NCBI GenBank assembly: GCA_050084515.1
Contig: CM114275.1
Location: 25,420,001 to 25,484,000, forward strand
Length of the DNA stretch: 64,000 bases
Source: Blasia pusilla
Lineage: Eukaryota; Marchantiophyta; Marchantiopsida; Blasiales
Direction of reading: 5' to 3'
Shown: positions 1-12,992 of the stretch, in pieces
Position numbering within the stretch: position 1 is the stretch's first letter
Layout of the letters: each line of letters starts with the position of its first letter
Notes under the pieces: generated by a model
Told to the model about the DNA's origin: nothing
Seen by the model: the letters and a program-made list of their open reading frames with translations, nothing else
Database searches by the model: none
Program-made: the position numbers and the translations under genes

Positions 1-820
1 TGTAGATAGGTTATATGAAGAGGAAAAAAAGCACAAGTTGTGTACAGAGGCCGTAAAGTGACTAAGCCTTTTCATCTAAAGCAAAACAAGAAAGCAAATG
101 AACGTCTTAGGAGTATAACGATTAGAAAAAAAGAGTTGTACTAATTAATTATTCTAATTTTTTAGCCCTTCCAATATGTAAGAACCATGTTGTTGGAAAT
201 TCAAAGGAGATTTTCTGTATGTCATTTAATCATTGTTAGTAGGACCTCTTACCTAGGAGCACTAACATGTTCCATCAATTCTTGGTATTTATTGCGAGTA
301 GCTAAGTCTCAAACACACAAACTAGAGGGGACCAAAGAACCGAGTCATATCATGAATCAAAGGAGGAAGAAATGATAGAAATACCAAGGAAAAACCTAGG
401 CTAACTAGTTGTAAGACTAGGGAGGTGGAGGAAAGTATTGGAGGTACAAGACACAAGACACGAGACTAGACAAGAGGGATGCATGATTTATAAGACAAGT
501 CTCAAGGGTGGGAGGAGTGATCAACTAGTTTAGGTGCTTTTCAAGATAGGCGAGCAACCTAAGATCATCCCTACTTCCTAAGAGATCAAACAATGGTAGG
601 TCATGCTACGAGGCTAGGACTAGTCAAGAGGGACATGAACCTTTAGAAGAGTCTTAGACCAAAAAAAGGGATGGAACCACTCACGAGAAATCAAGGATGT
701 GATAAGATATTTGGGAGAGCCTTGAGTTAAGCTCTTGGTTTAGGGATGACGGAGTGTAATTTGGGATATGGTGCCTTGAAAGTAGTCACCAATTATTGGA
801 AATGGCAAGGCTGACCTTGA
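1..820. other. Gene-free left edge, possible transposon-derived spacer
   Basis: No coding region is supported here. The sequence is repetitive in style, with several near repeats of GACAAGAGG and related words, and all frames are broken by stops. The neighbouring Ty3 element should have its 5' LTR and gag in this position. I see no match to the 3' LTR found at 5214-6216 and no primer-binding site, so the element appears 5'-truncated and this stretch may be unrelated flanking repeat. Confidence 0.4.
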
Positions 821-3800
821 TATGCTAAATCCATAAGTAACGATGAAAAAAAATATAAGGCAAGGGATCATGGTGAGTTTGGAGAGTTACGACACGGAAA
901 TATTAGCCATGAAACTCACACAAATCATGCAAAACCGAAAGGAGGACAACACTCCAAGTCAGGGAACGGCAAGGTCGTATGCTACAACTGTGGCGAACCT
1001 GGACACCTGGCAAAAGGGTGTTCGAAACCGAAGGTTAGTAATGGGAGTATGATTGCGTTTGCTGCTAAGCATCTGTTGGCGGGCGATCTCGAGACGTCCC
1101 TTCAAGTCACCAAGAGGACGCACAATTTGGTGTACCTAAGATCCAAGAATGCTGATCGCGATGTGTTGTTGCTCGTGGATACATGTGCTTCGCACTCCTT
1201 CCTAAGCCCGAGAATCGTGAAGGAATTGGGGCTCTCTACCTCTAAGGCGGATGAGCCCATTCGAGTAGGATTTGCAGGAGGCAAGTCTCATCGGACTTCT
1301 GATTTGGTCTTGGGTTTGACAGTAGGATGCGGGGTATTCGAGTTGAAGGAGAATTTCACTGTGTGCGAAATGGATGGCATTGACGGAGTGTTGGGGAATA
1401 CTTTCCTAGATGCGTATGAGGTGGAGTTAAGACGTAGACCCTTGAGGTTGAGCGTCTTGCTAAAAGGCAAACGGTTACAGGTGCGGTTGGTCCGTGAGGT
1501 TCCAGCGAAAATAGAGTTAGTGAACTCGATCACAAGGAGGAGCATGATTGAGTTGGAGGATGGATTTCTCTGCTTGATGAGACAAGTGGAGGAGGCTACA
1601 AGCAGTATACGCAGAGATCAGGACAGTGCTTTGAAGGGAGTCCCAAAACCACTCCACGAAGTGGTCAAGGAGTTTGAGGATGTCTTGACAAATGAGCTTC
1701 CGAATGAATTGCCGCCGCAAAGAGCCGTAGATCATAAGATAGAGATCATACCCGGTTCCCAACCGCCTTCAAAAGCACCATATAGGTTGAATCAGGAGGA
1801 ACTTCTTGAGTTGAAAAAGCAGTTAAGTGAGCTCTTGGAAAAGGGTTACATTAGGACTAGCAAGTCACCTTATGGAGCACCTGCTCTCTTTGTAAAGAAG
1901 AAGGATGGAAAGATGAGGCTGTGTGTTGATTACCGTGCATTGAACAAAGTGACGGTTCGGAACAATTATCCTCTTCCGAGGATAGATGATCTCTTTGATA
2001 GGCCGACAGGCGCAAGATATTTGAGTAGGATTGACTTGAAGTCAGGATATTACCAGATTCGGATTGCCGAAGCAGATGTGGAGAAGACTGCGTGTAGGAC
2101 GAGATACGGTTCCTTTGAGTTTGTAGTGATGCCTTTCGGTCTATGTAACGCGCCTCCAACGTTCACCACATTGATGAACTCCATTTTTCACAAGGAAATG
2201 GATGAGTATGTTATCATCTATATCGATGACATACTTATCTATTCGAAGTCACTAGAGGAGCACGTTCGACATGTGAGAGCGGTCTTGTCTAAGCTAAAGG
2301 AAAATCAGCTGTATGCGAATGTAGAGAAGAGCGAATTTGGTTTGAGTAAGATCAAATTCTTGGGTCACGTGATCGAGTCTGAGATGGCGCGTCGACCCGA
2401 CATGGGGAAGGTGAAGGCGATTACGAGTGGGAACCCCATCCACTTTGTAAAGGGATGAGGAGGTTCATAGGTGTGATGCGATTTTATCGTACTTATGTGA
2501 AAAACTTTTCGGGAATTGTTAGACCTCTCACGGATTGGACAGCAAAGTTTGCCAACACGACTTGGACCCAGGAAGTTAATGAGGCATTCAACCGAGTGAA
2601 GCAGATTCTATCGCAGGAACCAGTGTTGAAGCTGCCGGAGTTTGACAAACCGTTCGAAGTGCATACTGATGCTAGTGATTTTGAGGTTGCAGGAATGTTG
2701 GTGCAAGAAGGGAGACCGATGGCATATGAGAGCAAGAAGCTTAGCGATACTGAAAGGAGATGGCCTACTCATGAGAAAGAGTTGTTCGCGGTGGTACATT
2801 GCTTGAGGAAGTGGCGGCATTATCTAGGGCTCCACAGGACTCGAGTATTCACCGATAATATATCACTCAAGTATTTTGAGACCCAGGATCGAGTGACACC
2901 GAAACAACTGCGATGGCATGATACCTTGTCGCTGATGGATGTTGAGTTGATTCACAAGCCAGGTAAAGATAATGTGATTCCAGATGCGTTAAGTCGCAAG
3001 GAGGAACACATGCCATCGACGACACAGGTCTTGAGAGCAATGTTCCCTAAAGAAACAGATCTGGAAAGAAGGATTCGTGAAGGATATATGAAGGACGCTC
3101 AAGCAGGGGAGTACCTGAGGAAGTTGAAGCAGGGTGAGAAGGTGGCCAACATAAGTTTGAGGCACGGTTTACTAAGGTTTAAACAGAGTAGAATCTATGT
3201 AGGGCAAGGCAGGATGCGAACCAAGGTGTTAGTGGAATGTCACGACGGGACCTTGGCAGGACATAAAGGAGAGAAATCTACGCTAGCTGTTCTGTCGAAG
3301 CGGTTCTTTTGGCCCAACATGAAAGAGGATGTTGCTCAATATGTGAAGACTGTGTGACCGCCAAGCTTAATAGAGTCTCTTATGATAAGAAAGAGGGCTT
3401 GCTGCATCCCTTGCCGATCCCAGAAGGACCCTTGCAAAGTGTGAGTATGGATTTTATCACGAGTCTTCCGGAATCTGAGGGATAAAACGCTATACTTGTG
3501 ATTGTTGATCGGTTTAGCAAGTTGGTGAGATTCGTGCCGACGGTGGATTCCGCAACGGCGTATACGACGGCGCAACCATTCCTCGATAGCTGGTGGCGTG
3601 CTCATGGTTTGCCGAGGAGCATTGTTTCAAATCGGGATCCAAAGTTTACCAGTGCTTTCTGAAAGCACTTGTTCAGAAGGTTTAAGACCAAGCTGAGTTT
3701 TGGTACGGCTTTCCACCCACGGATGGATGGACAGACTGAAAAGGTAAACTCTATCGTGAATCAGTACTTAAGGAATTATGTCAGTGTTGATCAACGCGAT

Positions 3801-4522
3801 TGGGTCAAGTGGCTGAGCATGGCGGAGTACTGCTACAACTCGACCAAGCATTCTGCAACTGGAGAATCTCCGTTTCTCCTGGCAAATGGACGAGAGCCAC
3901 AAGGGCCTCTTGATCTAGCCCTTTCCAAGGATACTACATTGGCACGAACACGAGAAGCGACGGCAGAAGGTTTGTTGGTAGAGATGCGAGAACAAGAAGA
4001 GCGCGCGAGGCGAAGTCTTGCAAAGGCTCAAATGAGGTACGTTAAGCATGCTAACAAGAGTCGGCGCCAAGTACGATTCCAAGTTGGAGAACAAGTGTGG
4101 TTGAGTGTAAAGAACCTCACTCTTCCGAAAGAGTTGTCTCATGGTCGCCTCGCCAAGTATCTTTGGACCGTATGTGATTGTGGCAAACCCGTTTGAGGAT
4201 GTGTATATGTTGAGGCTTCCGGACGAGTTCAAGATTCACCCGACCTTTCATGTGTCATTGTTGAAGAAATATCTTCAAGATAATGGACGCGTTTCATGGA
4301 GACAGTGGTGGTGAGATCGCACCGGTCATCATAAATGACGAGCCGGAGTTTGAGGTGGAGACCATCTTACGTTCGAGGCGTCGGGCCAACAAGTATGAAT
4401 ACTTGGTAAAATGGAAGGGCTACCATGTGAAGGAGGCGACTTGGATTGCGGAGGCGGATTTGGAACACGCGCAAGACTTGTTGCGCGACTTCAAGCGAAC
4501 ACAAGTGAAATACATACGTTAG
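821..4522 (+). pseudogene. Ty3/gypsy chromovirus gag-pol remnant (protease, RT, RNase H, integrase, chromodomain)
   Basis: This is the internal coding region of an LTR retrotransposon, in the order expected for Ty3/gypsy. The frame opens at 821. A gag zinc knuckle (CYNCGEPGH...C) lies at about 980-1021, in the same frame as pol. A retropepsin site reads DTCASHSF near 1180, where the family has DTG. RT follows, with VDYRALNK (about 1925) and YIDDIL (about 2220). After a frameshift near 2440 come the end of RT and RNase H (HTDAS near 2660, DALSR near 2985). The integrase zinc region near 3250-3360 has a frameshift at about 3349, and its last Cys is replaced by Ala. The core carries stops at 3483-3485 (TAA) and 3660-3662 (TGA). 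A further shift near 4162 precedes a GPY/F-like segment, and another near 4290 precedes a chromodomain (about 4345-4500, with YLVKWKGY). The gag capsid is missing. The chromodomain places it among the chromoviruses. It cannot be autonomous. Confidence 0.95.
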
Positions 4523-5213
4523 TACGAGGAGAAGCTAGAGACATGACTTGTAACCAGTGGAATCTTGGGCCGAAGGCCGTTGTAACTAGAGTATGCTAGT
4601 GTTGCAATAAAGGAGTGTATGGATTTGGAGATTCGATGATAGAGTTGATTGCAATTTGTATGTGGTAGTGCATGGCTATGAGTCGTTCATCATAGGCTTA
4701 GGATGTACGACAAGAGGACAGACAAGGAGTATTTGAGGTGAGAGCTCGTATGTGGATAAGCACCTAGAACAGGACCTTGTGTTGGATTACACTCGGGCTC
4801 GCCCTAGCGTCGGCGGGGCAGATGAAGTCTGTCTTGGGGCTTGGGGTGATCTTACTTGTGGCCACATAAGTAAACTTAGTGACGCGCCTAAGTCAAATAC
4901 GAGAGCGACCCAATAGTAGTACGATTTGTGGACCAGGTAAACATGTGTGATATTTACAGGAATGAGTCAGAAGAGTCTAAGGTTGCACACTTAGTTAGCT
5001 TATTTGATAGGTTAGTTCCTTGGAACTAGTCCAGGCTTATCAAAGAGGAGAGGCTAATAATTCTAAGTGGGGCAAAGCGACAACTAGAGACTAAGAGGAA
5101 TTGCGGGTTAGCCACCAGAACACAATTCAATGTCAAGGGGTAGGCTGCCCAGGAGACTTGACATAACAAAGGTTTGCGTTGATGAGGGCATCAACCTCTA
5201 AAAGAGGGGTGAG
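4523..5213 (+). other. 3' untranslated part of the Ty3 element, ending in a polypurine tract
   Basis: No coding region is seen between the chromodomain and the LTR. The last bases before the LTR, AAAAGAGGGGTGAG at 5200-5213, are purine-rich and sit where the plus-strand primer (polypurine tract) of an LTR retrotransposon must lie. The rest is non-coding sequence of the element. Confidence 0.6.
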
Positions 5214-6216
5214 TGTCGCGACCCTCATGACCGAACAAGTGCCAAGCGGAACATCGGAACATTAGCGGGCTCACGCTAAGATGGTTTGCGCGTTGGAGTT
5301 GTCTCAAAGAGGAGACAAGAGACGAGACGCGAGCGAGGAGTCGCGTTTCAGATGTTATGGTCGCGACTGAGAAACCTGGACCAAACGCGGAATGAGACTT
5401 GAAAGAAGTTGAGTCTAGGAAGTGGGTTGCCAAAGGAAAGATCCGGATTTGGAACGCCACTAGCGTTTGAGAGTTTCCGACTGTATTTATGGCCATAACT
5501 TTTAGCGCCGAGATGCGTTTGGAACAAATAAGGATGCGTTGGAAAGCTTATGAAGAGTCGGTCCAAACGCATGAAAGATTGCTGCAAACGCATAAGGAGC
5601 GGTCGAGATACAGCCCGAAAACAACTGTAAGTGGAGTCGGGTGGAGGGCCACAATGAAGGGCCCGACCCTCTTTTCCCAAAGGGGAGGGGTTATTGGAGA
5701 ACCCCAGAAGTACTAGTAAGGGGGAAGGTCTCCGAGAGTGCTTGGAACCCAAACCCCACTTTTGGCGCCGCGGGGCGGCTCAAGGGCATGGAACGGAACG
5801 CGAGTTTGGGGGTTGGGTTGGAAAACCTGCACCAAGTCCATTGAGGCGATTTTAGACATCCCTCTTGGATTCCACCCCGCGACTCAATTACTTGGGTCTC
5901 GGTTTGGAACTCACCCGAGGACCGTTGAACAGTTGGGATCGCTAGGCGCGCAAGTGTCGTTTCAGATCCCTGGACTAACCAGGAAGTCTGTTCCAAGTCT
6001 TGAAGGACTTGCCATGTTTTGGAAACTAGGAACTAAGGAAGGTTGAGTTTGATGAGACGCCGAGTTGAGGACTCGATGGGTTGGAACGCTGGTTGGCCCA
6101 GACCCGACTAACGAGAGTGCGTGTTTGGGTGCAGATCAGCGATGAGTTCGTGACCTACTGAACGTACGCTTCCCCAACATTAAAGATTGACGTTCAAGGA
6201 GAGCAGGGGCGCGACA
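5214..6216 (+). repeat. Probable 3' LTR of the Ty3 chromovirus
   Basis: The start is fixed by TGTCGCGACCC directly after the purine tract. The end is fixed by GGGGCGCGACA at about 6206-6216. TGTCGCG and CGCGACA form the short terminal inverted repeat, beginning TG and ending CA, typical of LTRs. The implied length is 1003 bp, within the normal range for this group. No 5' copy is in the window, so the boundaries rest on these terminal signals and on position, not on an LTR pair. Short ORFs inside are fortuitous. Confidence 0.7.
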
Positions 6217-9200
6217 CCTTGCCCAATGTGAAGAGTCTCATCAAATCTCTATTGGTCTACACTCCCAAATAGTTTCTCTTTGAAAAAAAATATTTTTTAC
6301 TGTAAAACTAATAAATTGGCCCTCTACTACAAGAGGTCCTTGCCACCTCACTACCATGAATAATATCATCTCCCTCTAGTCCTAGGTTTAATGATGTAGG
6401 TATAGTTATTATCATTATCCTATCATATGCCTCACGACCACCAATGGAGGCATATCTTGGAGCCAACATATCCAATATCTATTAATCTATAACGTATGTA
6501 AATATTGAAACTCATGATAACGATCCATATGAGAGCCTTCCAAATGCTAGAATAAACCCTTTGTCACGGATAGCTAAGTCTATGACGCTCATGCTAGCAA
6601 AGATCTGGAAAGCGAGTCATGATCATGGTTCCAAGGAGGAAAGACCTTAGTGTGACCCATCAAATTATGAACCAAGACTAGGAGCATCGGAGGAACAACC
6701 GTAGGACTAACGCTATGCGAGACGCATATGTGCCTTAAGACTAACCTTAGGCGAGAAAGGGGTGTAGCTACTTGTTGGATTAAGGGCAAGAAATATGTGA
6801 GATCTTTGAGACAAGCTCCAAATCAAGGGCAAGAAGCAATGAAGACGTGTGTAGTCAAGATCGGCAAGACGCCATAAGATTAGTCATGAAACATGATGGG
6901 TGACAAGGCAACCATGACACGCCAAACAAGAGTCAAGATATGCGCAAGCCATAAAGCACAAGAGTTGCATAATTTGCAAGAAGCCTCCATCAAGCCATCT
7001 TGAGGGAGAGCTAGTCAAACGAGGGCCCAAGGGTTGCAAACCACATTTGGGTTATGAACCTAAATCAAGGGCCCAATGAGAAAAGTGGGAAAGGTGAGGT
7101 TCCTATGCAGAATCCCAAAAGTATTTATAGGGGGTGACATTACTCCTCCCTACACGCTCTAGTCTATAAACAAGGAATAAACCCATGATGCATATTTGGT
7201 TGTGTTGCAAGTTTGAGCTAAGATATTATTTGGGACGCACCTTTAGGGATTAACCGATATGCTCTAAGCATAAGCGAGCGAATTGGGGAGATTGGTCAAG
7301 GGTTGGCAAAGAGACTCCCTAGAGAGACAATTTGCACATGGGGAGACCCAACTCGATTAGCGCTTGGTGGATTCTCGACTACTTTTGGAATGCGCAACTG
7401 ATTGAGTCTTTGAGATTCAACCCAAGACTTTCACTTGCAAAGCTCAAAGTTGGGAGTGCTTTGGGTGAATTAAGGAGGAGCAGAGATTAAACTATGTAAT
7501 GTCCTTCCACACCATGAAAGGATTGAATTGTGTTGGGACTCGTATGTATTACAAATCACACCACATGAAGTCATCTAAATAGATGACGCCTACCATACCC
7601 AAAAAGTGTTGCACACCCCTTCGGCCAATGTTGTCTATATTTATCCATACAATACTCTCTCTATCAATGATGTTGTCACACTACCAACTATCTTGTTATG
7701 ACAATGAAAATATGGATGGAATCGTGGTAAATTATTCTTCACCCCTTAAGTTTATAATAATATCTATATTATTAAAAGAGGAGAGAGGATACTTTTTTTG
7801 TACTTCTACTCCCAAAGAAATTAAGCCCTTTTATAGAAGGAAGGTCAGTTAGAAAATAGTAAGTTCATACTTTTCAAGATTAGTCTGATGGTGGATTTTT
7901 TGTGAGCATGAAAATTTGTTTCTATAAGATTGGACCTCCTCTACCATCCATACAAATTTCTACTAACATTGGAGTTTCAATACCATGACATCTCATGGAT
8001 AGAGGATACACGAAGTTGTGCTTAGAGTTGTCGAAGCCATCGAGAGATGTGGCGGAGCTCTAGTAGCAATATTGACATGGACTTAGGATCTTATAATGGT
8101 TTTGTAGAGTGGAAAACATGGAAGGTGTTTATTTATGTCAGTGCATCGCACGAGCGCTCTCACTAGTAGATAACTATAATCCAAAGTTACCCACTAGATG
8201 GGGAAAGTGGGGAGATGGTTGTATCTCTCTACACCATTTCTATCCTATTTAATTTTTCATCCTATTTTATCATAATGCATATTCGTAACTTTTCCATCTA
8301 TTGCAAGGACAAATTTACTCCATAAGACTTGTTGTTGCTCCAAGGTAAGACAAGGGAGCAATTCATAATATTAACTCCTAAAAAAGATTGTGTGGATGCA
8401 TGAAAAAAATTTGGATCTCCTCATTATCAATTTGAAAAAAAAAGAGGAAATTTCCCCCTTTTTATATCTGGTTTTCATTTAAATATTTCTTTAAAAGTCC
8501 ATTTCACACCCTGCCCCTTTATTTCAGAATACCTTCCACCCATCTTCTAATTTTTGGCAAAGAAAAGCCCCCTAAATCCCTAATATTTTTCTACTAATGC
8601 CCTTATTCTAATTTTGAAAAAAATATCAATACTCTTTCTCCTCAGTCTCCCTTTTCTTAAACCCACTTCTCATTTGAAAACCCCATCCTATATTCCACTC
8701 CTTAACCAATAAAACCCTCCATCTTGTCCCCTTTTTTTAGGAGAAAATTCAATACTACATTTTTTGGAGTGTCTTTTGTAAGCAAAAAATCAAGCTGACA
8801 TAAGTCTTGTATTCCATTGTATGTATGCAGAAAATTGGATCTTCAACTCTTGAATGTTCTTTTTTCAAGTATTTTATGTTATTACATAGTTAGTTTGCAC
8901 CTTTCCGCCTACCCAATTTCAATCTTCTCTTTGGTTCATTTCCTAAAAGATTTTGTATGGTCTTCTTGATCTTTTATATCTTATCTATCATTCATTTATC
9001 TTAGCTATCCTACTTTTATTTCTCTTGAGTGCCTAATATTCCTCATCATATCACGGATACATAGATATGAGTGTGAGACACAATACAACGAATCTCCAAG
9101 GAAAATTAAAGGAAAATTTATGGCATAACATCTTTCATCTTTTTATTGAAAGGAAGAATGTTGAGATTTTCTCTAATCTCTTCAAAATCATATGAGAAAA

Positions 9201-9330
9201 AATCTCATAAGGTTTCCCCTTTAGCCTCATTTCTATTTTCTTTTTAATCAATTGTGTTATCATCATAAAGCCATCCCTCTATCTTACTTGCTAGACTGAT
9301 GAAGAGTATCTCATCATGAGCCTTGCCAAC
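6217..9330. other. AT-rich intergenic stretch with no recognisable gene
   Basis: Frames are short and I recognise no protein motif. Part of 6590-7560 is GC-richer and reads like the untranslated or LTR-type sequence of an old retroelement, with many CAAG/AAGAC words. From about 8200 to 9250 the sequence is strongly AT-rich and pyrimidine-biased. Nothing more can be supported. Confidence 0.4.
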
Positions 9331-9439
9331 ATAAGACTTGGGTTCTTTTAACTCTTCAAAAGGACATAAGAGGTGAAAAAAAAGGCTTTCAAGAGCCATC
9401 TTTCTCATGTTGAGCCTAGGAAACACTCTTCCTTCTGAG

Positions 9440-9620
9440 GTTTGGTAGGAACTTGGGTGTCACGATCTAGATTCCCAAATGGCGGAGGGTGGATATAGCT
9501 TGATGATGATATGTATACTTTAGAGTGGAGTTGGTCGTGTATGATTTTTATTATGAGCTTACATGAGAAAGATGCATGAGGGGTAAGGGGGGATTGGTTA
9601 TGTATAAGTAGGAAACAATG
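9440..9620 (+). repeat. Diverged repeat, copy 1 (related to 12690-12860)
   Basis: This block shares an ordered series of words with 12690-12860: GATTCCCA followed by TGG, GAGTGGAGTT, and TTACATGAGAA followed by ATGCATGAG. The two copies are in direct orientation about 3.2 kb apart. They may be decayed LTRs or copies of one dispersed repeat. The similarity is visible by eye but low. Confidence 0.4.
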
Positions 9621-9825
9621 TTGCCTTGCTAGAGAGCACATTACAATCACCGTTAAAGGATTTTTATTTTTATTTTTCAAAAGGTCACATACATACCTAC
9701 TACCCATTTTTCTCAAAAAAATTCTAGTGGCGGACTAATATGGGGCAATAGGAGAGTTCTAGGGACAGAAACCATGTATGTGGCAAGAATGAAGTAGCTT
9801 CGAGCATAAGAATTTGCGAAGAGGT

Positions 9826-9926
<101 letters not shown>

Positions 9927-10584
9927 ACTTGTTGTAGTCATTAAAGTTGAAAAGCGGTTAATGGAGTAGGCGGAGGTACATGACCATTCTTCATGGAATT
10001 GCATGGGCAGGGATAATTGACAAAGGATAGGTACATGGAAATTTCCTAACAACTTACAACAATAGGATAGAGTAGCTCCATGGAATCCATACATTCCAAT
10101 GCGTGAGCCAATGAGGCTAGCAATGATGGACTAGCAAACTCCACGTGATCGCATGGCCATGGTAGTAAGACCATCATGTAGCCTTTTATTTCTTTGCCTA
10201 GTTCGAGAATTTCAAACATACTTTATGGGTACCAAGAGAGATATTTTCTCGCGTGCCATTTTTTTAATCGGCCTAAAATTCTCTCCATTATCAATCTTTT
10301 ATTTTTTACCTAGTAAGGGTTTTTTGCGACTCATCACATCTGGTAATGATTTCTTTCGAGATTTTCCGACCCATCACGAGTCGTTGAGTGAGTTCCAACT
10401 TCCTAGTATATTTTGATCTACTTCTAGATGGTTATGATCCAAGATATAATGTTGGAAGTGGTGATACATACGTTGGTGTTGACGAGATCAGGCATGTAGT
10501 CCGCATTCACAAATGAGAGACGCACTACATGAAGTAGTCAATTTTGATCATAAAAAGGACTAATAACATATGTGTTTAGGTTCT

Positions 10585-11762
10585 CCATTCAAGTTCTATT
10601 CTTACACCTATCTCTTATCATTGAGGGTGTTAGGTATCAAGTATAACTTGGGATAGACCATGTGCAGATGATGTGTTGGATGAGTGTGAGTGGAGTCATA
10701 ATAGTTGAGTGTATTGAGGGTGTCAAGTGTAGATTCCTTTTGTGTGCATCGTAGTTGTGGTCATAGGGTCATTTTTTGAGTAGGGATCTTATGTATGATC
10801 GAACATTACTATTAGCTTAAATGACCTAGTATGGAGTATGGGAGGCTCTAGATGAGCTCGAGTGCTTGAGGGTGTAAGTGAGGGTTATCATCCAACATTC
10901 TTACAAAGTAGCTATAGGTTTAGAAGAACAAAGTAGCTCAAGTAATAGTGGAGGAATTACGAATAATGGAGTGAAGTATCAAGGCTTTTGAGTGAGGAAC
11001 CACCCAAGGTTCCATTTGTGGCTACATCATCATCACTAGACAAAAAGTCTAATGATGAGATTGCAAACACTAAGAGTGTTATGTGGAGAGACATGAACCA
11101 TATGTGCAAACGATGCTTTTTTTGGTAGAATAAGCACCATTGATTAAGATGACTTGTTTATCAAGGATTTTGACTTGTGGTATGATTTCTATAAGATACA
11201 AGCTTGGACTATGCAAAGGAAATCTGGTGTATGTGTTTAGTTTATATTTTACTTCTATTCTTGAATTTAATTTTCTCTTGCCATTGAGGGTATTGGGTAT
11301 AAGGTAGAAATTTGCAACGTGCCTTGTGGAAGTGATGGATTTGATAAGTGTGAGTAAAATTGTGATAGTTAATTGTAGTGAGGATGGTGAGTATAGATCC
11401 CTTTTGGTGTATTGTGTATTTGTGGGGATAGGATGGTTTTCCTAGTAGGGATCTTTAATTAAATATTTGTATGATCTAACGTTATCTTGGCTAAGATGAG
11501 CTTGTGTGAAGTATATGAGGCTTAGGGTGAGCTTAAGTGTGTGAAGTGAGATTTTTTATCGTAGGGATATCATTAGTTTAGGAGGACGTACACTTACAAC
11601 AAATTTTGTGGGAGGCTCAAGGTGAGTTTGAGTACTTGAGCATATGTGGTAGGATTTTTATTACTACATTCTCCCAAGTTCTGGAAGAAGGTGGCAGTTT
11701 AACTAATAGTGGACAAGTTACTATGAATGGAGTGAGGTATAAAGGGATTTTTAGTGAGGAAC
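10585..11762 (+). repeat. Two diverged direct repeats (about 10585-11000 and 11248-11762)
   Basis: The two halves share a long collinear series: CATTGAGGGTRTTRGGTAT (10619 and 11282), GATRAGTGTGAGT-like words, GTAGGGATCTT, TGGGAGGCTC, an AATAGTGGA followed by AATGGAGTGA, and a closing GTGAGGAACCA. Their offset grows from about 663 to about 760 bp, so indels have built up since duplication. No coding frame is conserved between copies. This is a non-coding duplication or two insertions of the same element. Confidence 0.7.
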
Positions 11763-12689
11763 CATGAAACGAACTCCATGTATGCCAAATGTTATGTTGG
11801 ATTTTTTAAACAAGTTTGGTATATGTAATTTTTTCCCCGAAGTTTTTTCCTTTTAAGATAATTTTTTCATGCAATTATTTTTAGAAAATACACACGCCAT
11901 TAAAAAATATATCATTATTAGGGATAAGCTCTCTTAGAATTACTTGGAAAAGAATAGGTTTCATGATTGAATTGTCTTCATGAAAACCAAGAAAAGGTTG
12001 TAAATTTGCACTTAAAAAATTCATGAGGCAGATTTTTAGTTCGTTGTGAACAAAATTCCTAGAATTTTTTTGGTCACATTACATAAAGACTCCATATGAG
12101 ACTTCTTACAAAGCTAGGGTTATTGGGGCTAAGTGACATTAAAGTGAGTGCGAAACAAAAATATGATTTGTTTTTTAAGAGATAGGAAGGGGGTGAGTTG
12201 TAGGAAATTCTCCTCTTTGGCTCCATAAAACAATATTTTCTCGCCTCTCTACATTTTCTATACCATAAATCCCATATGGATTGGGATTCTCTCATTCCTC
12301 TTCTAACATGCCTCTTAAAATCATGCCATGTGTCACATATGAGTAGTCGATAGATAGGGATCTATTGCCGCGACGACATAGAGAGCCAACGGATTGTCTT
12401 GAGTGTAACTTCGTCTTGAGTTTTCGGATGGGATTGAGGATAGTTTTTTTGTGTCACGAATGTCATTTCTAACGAATTTCTTGTTTGGGTCTTTCACACC
12501 CGGGTGACTTGTTCAGCAGGTCATCCACCCTTGGTAACTTGTGCGTGTGGGTTATCATGAGGATAGCTATTTTTAGAGAGAGTTTGGCTCTTCTCACACC
12601 TATATATGGGAGAGAGATGGATTTCCCAACCCATCTTACTCATGTTGGGCCGTTGGAGCACCTCTCTTGTTAGTGTGCGAGATAGGACT

Positions 12690-12860
12690 AGAGTGCTAGC
12701 GTCGGGATTCCCACATGGTGCATGGACGAGGCTCAATATGCTGATGTAGATTGAGGAGTGGAGTTTTAGGCGGGATCTGCCATTTTTACTCTTATTTTTA
12801 CATGAGAATGCATGAGTTGATTTTTGTACATGTGTGGATCTACCCGTGTGTTGGGGAAGA
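12690..12860 (+). repeat. Diverged repeat, copy 2 (related to 9440-9620)
   Basis: See the copy at 9440-9620. Here the series is GGGATTCCCACATGG, GGAGTGGAGTTTT, TTTTTACATGAGAATGCATGAG. The copies bracket the duplication at 10585-11762, which would fit a decayed non-autonomous LTR element, although no TG..CA ends or target duplication could be defined. Confidence 0.4.
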
Positions 12861-12992
12861 TCAATATTGTGTGGTGTGGATGTGACCAACGATATGTTTG
12901 CGCACGACACATATTTATCTTGTTAAATTTGGTCCATTAATCTTGAGAGTTGTTATCCCACTCCCCTTATTATTTTAACTAGCTCTTGCGAG

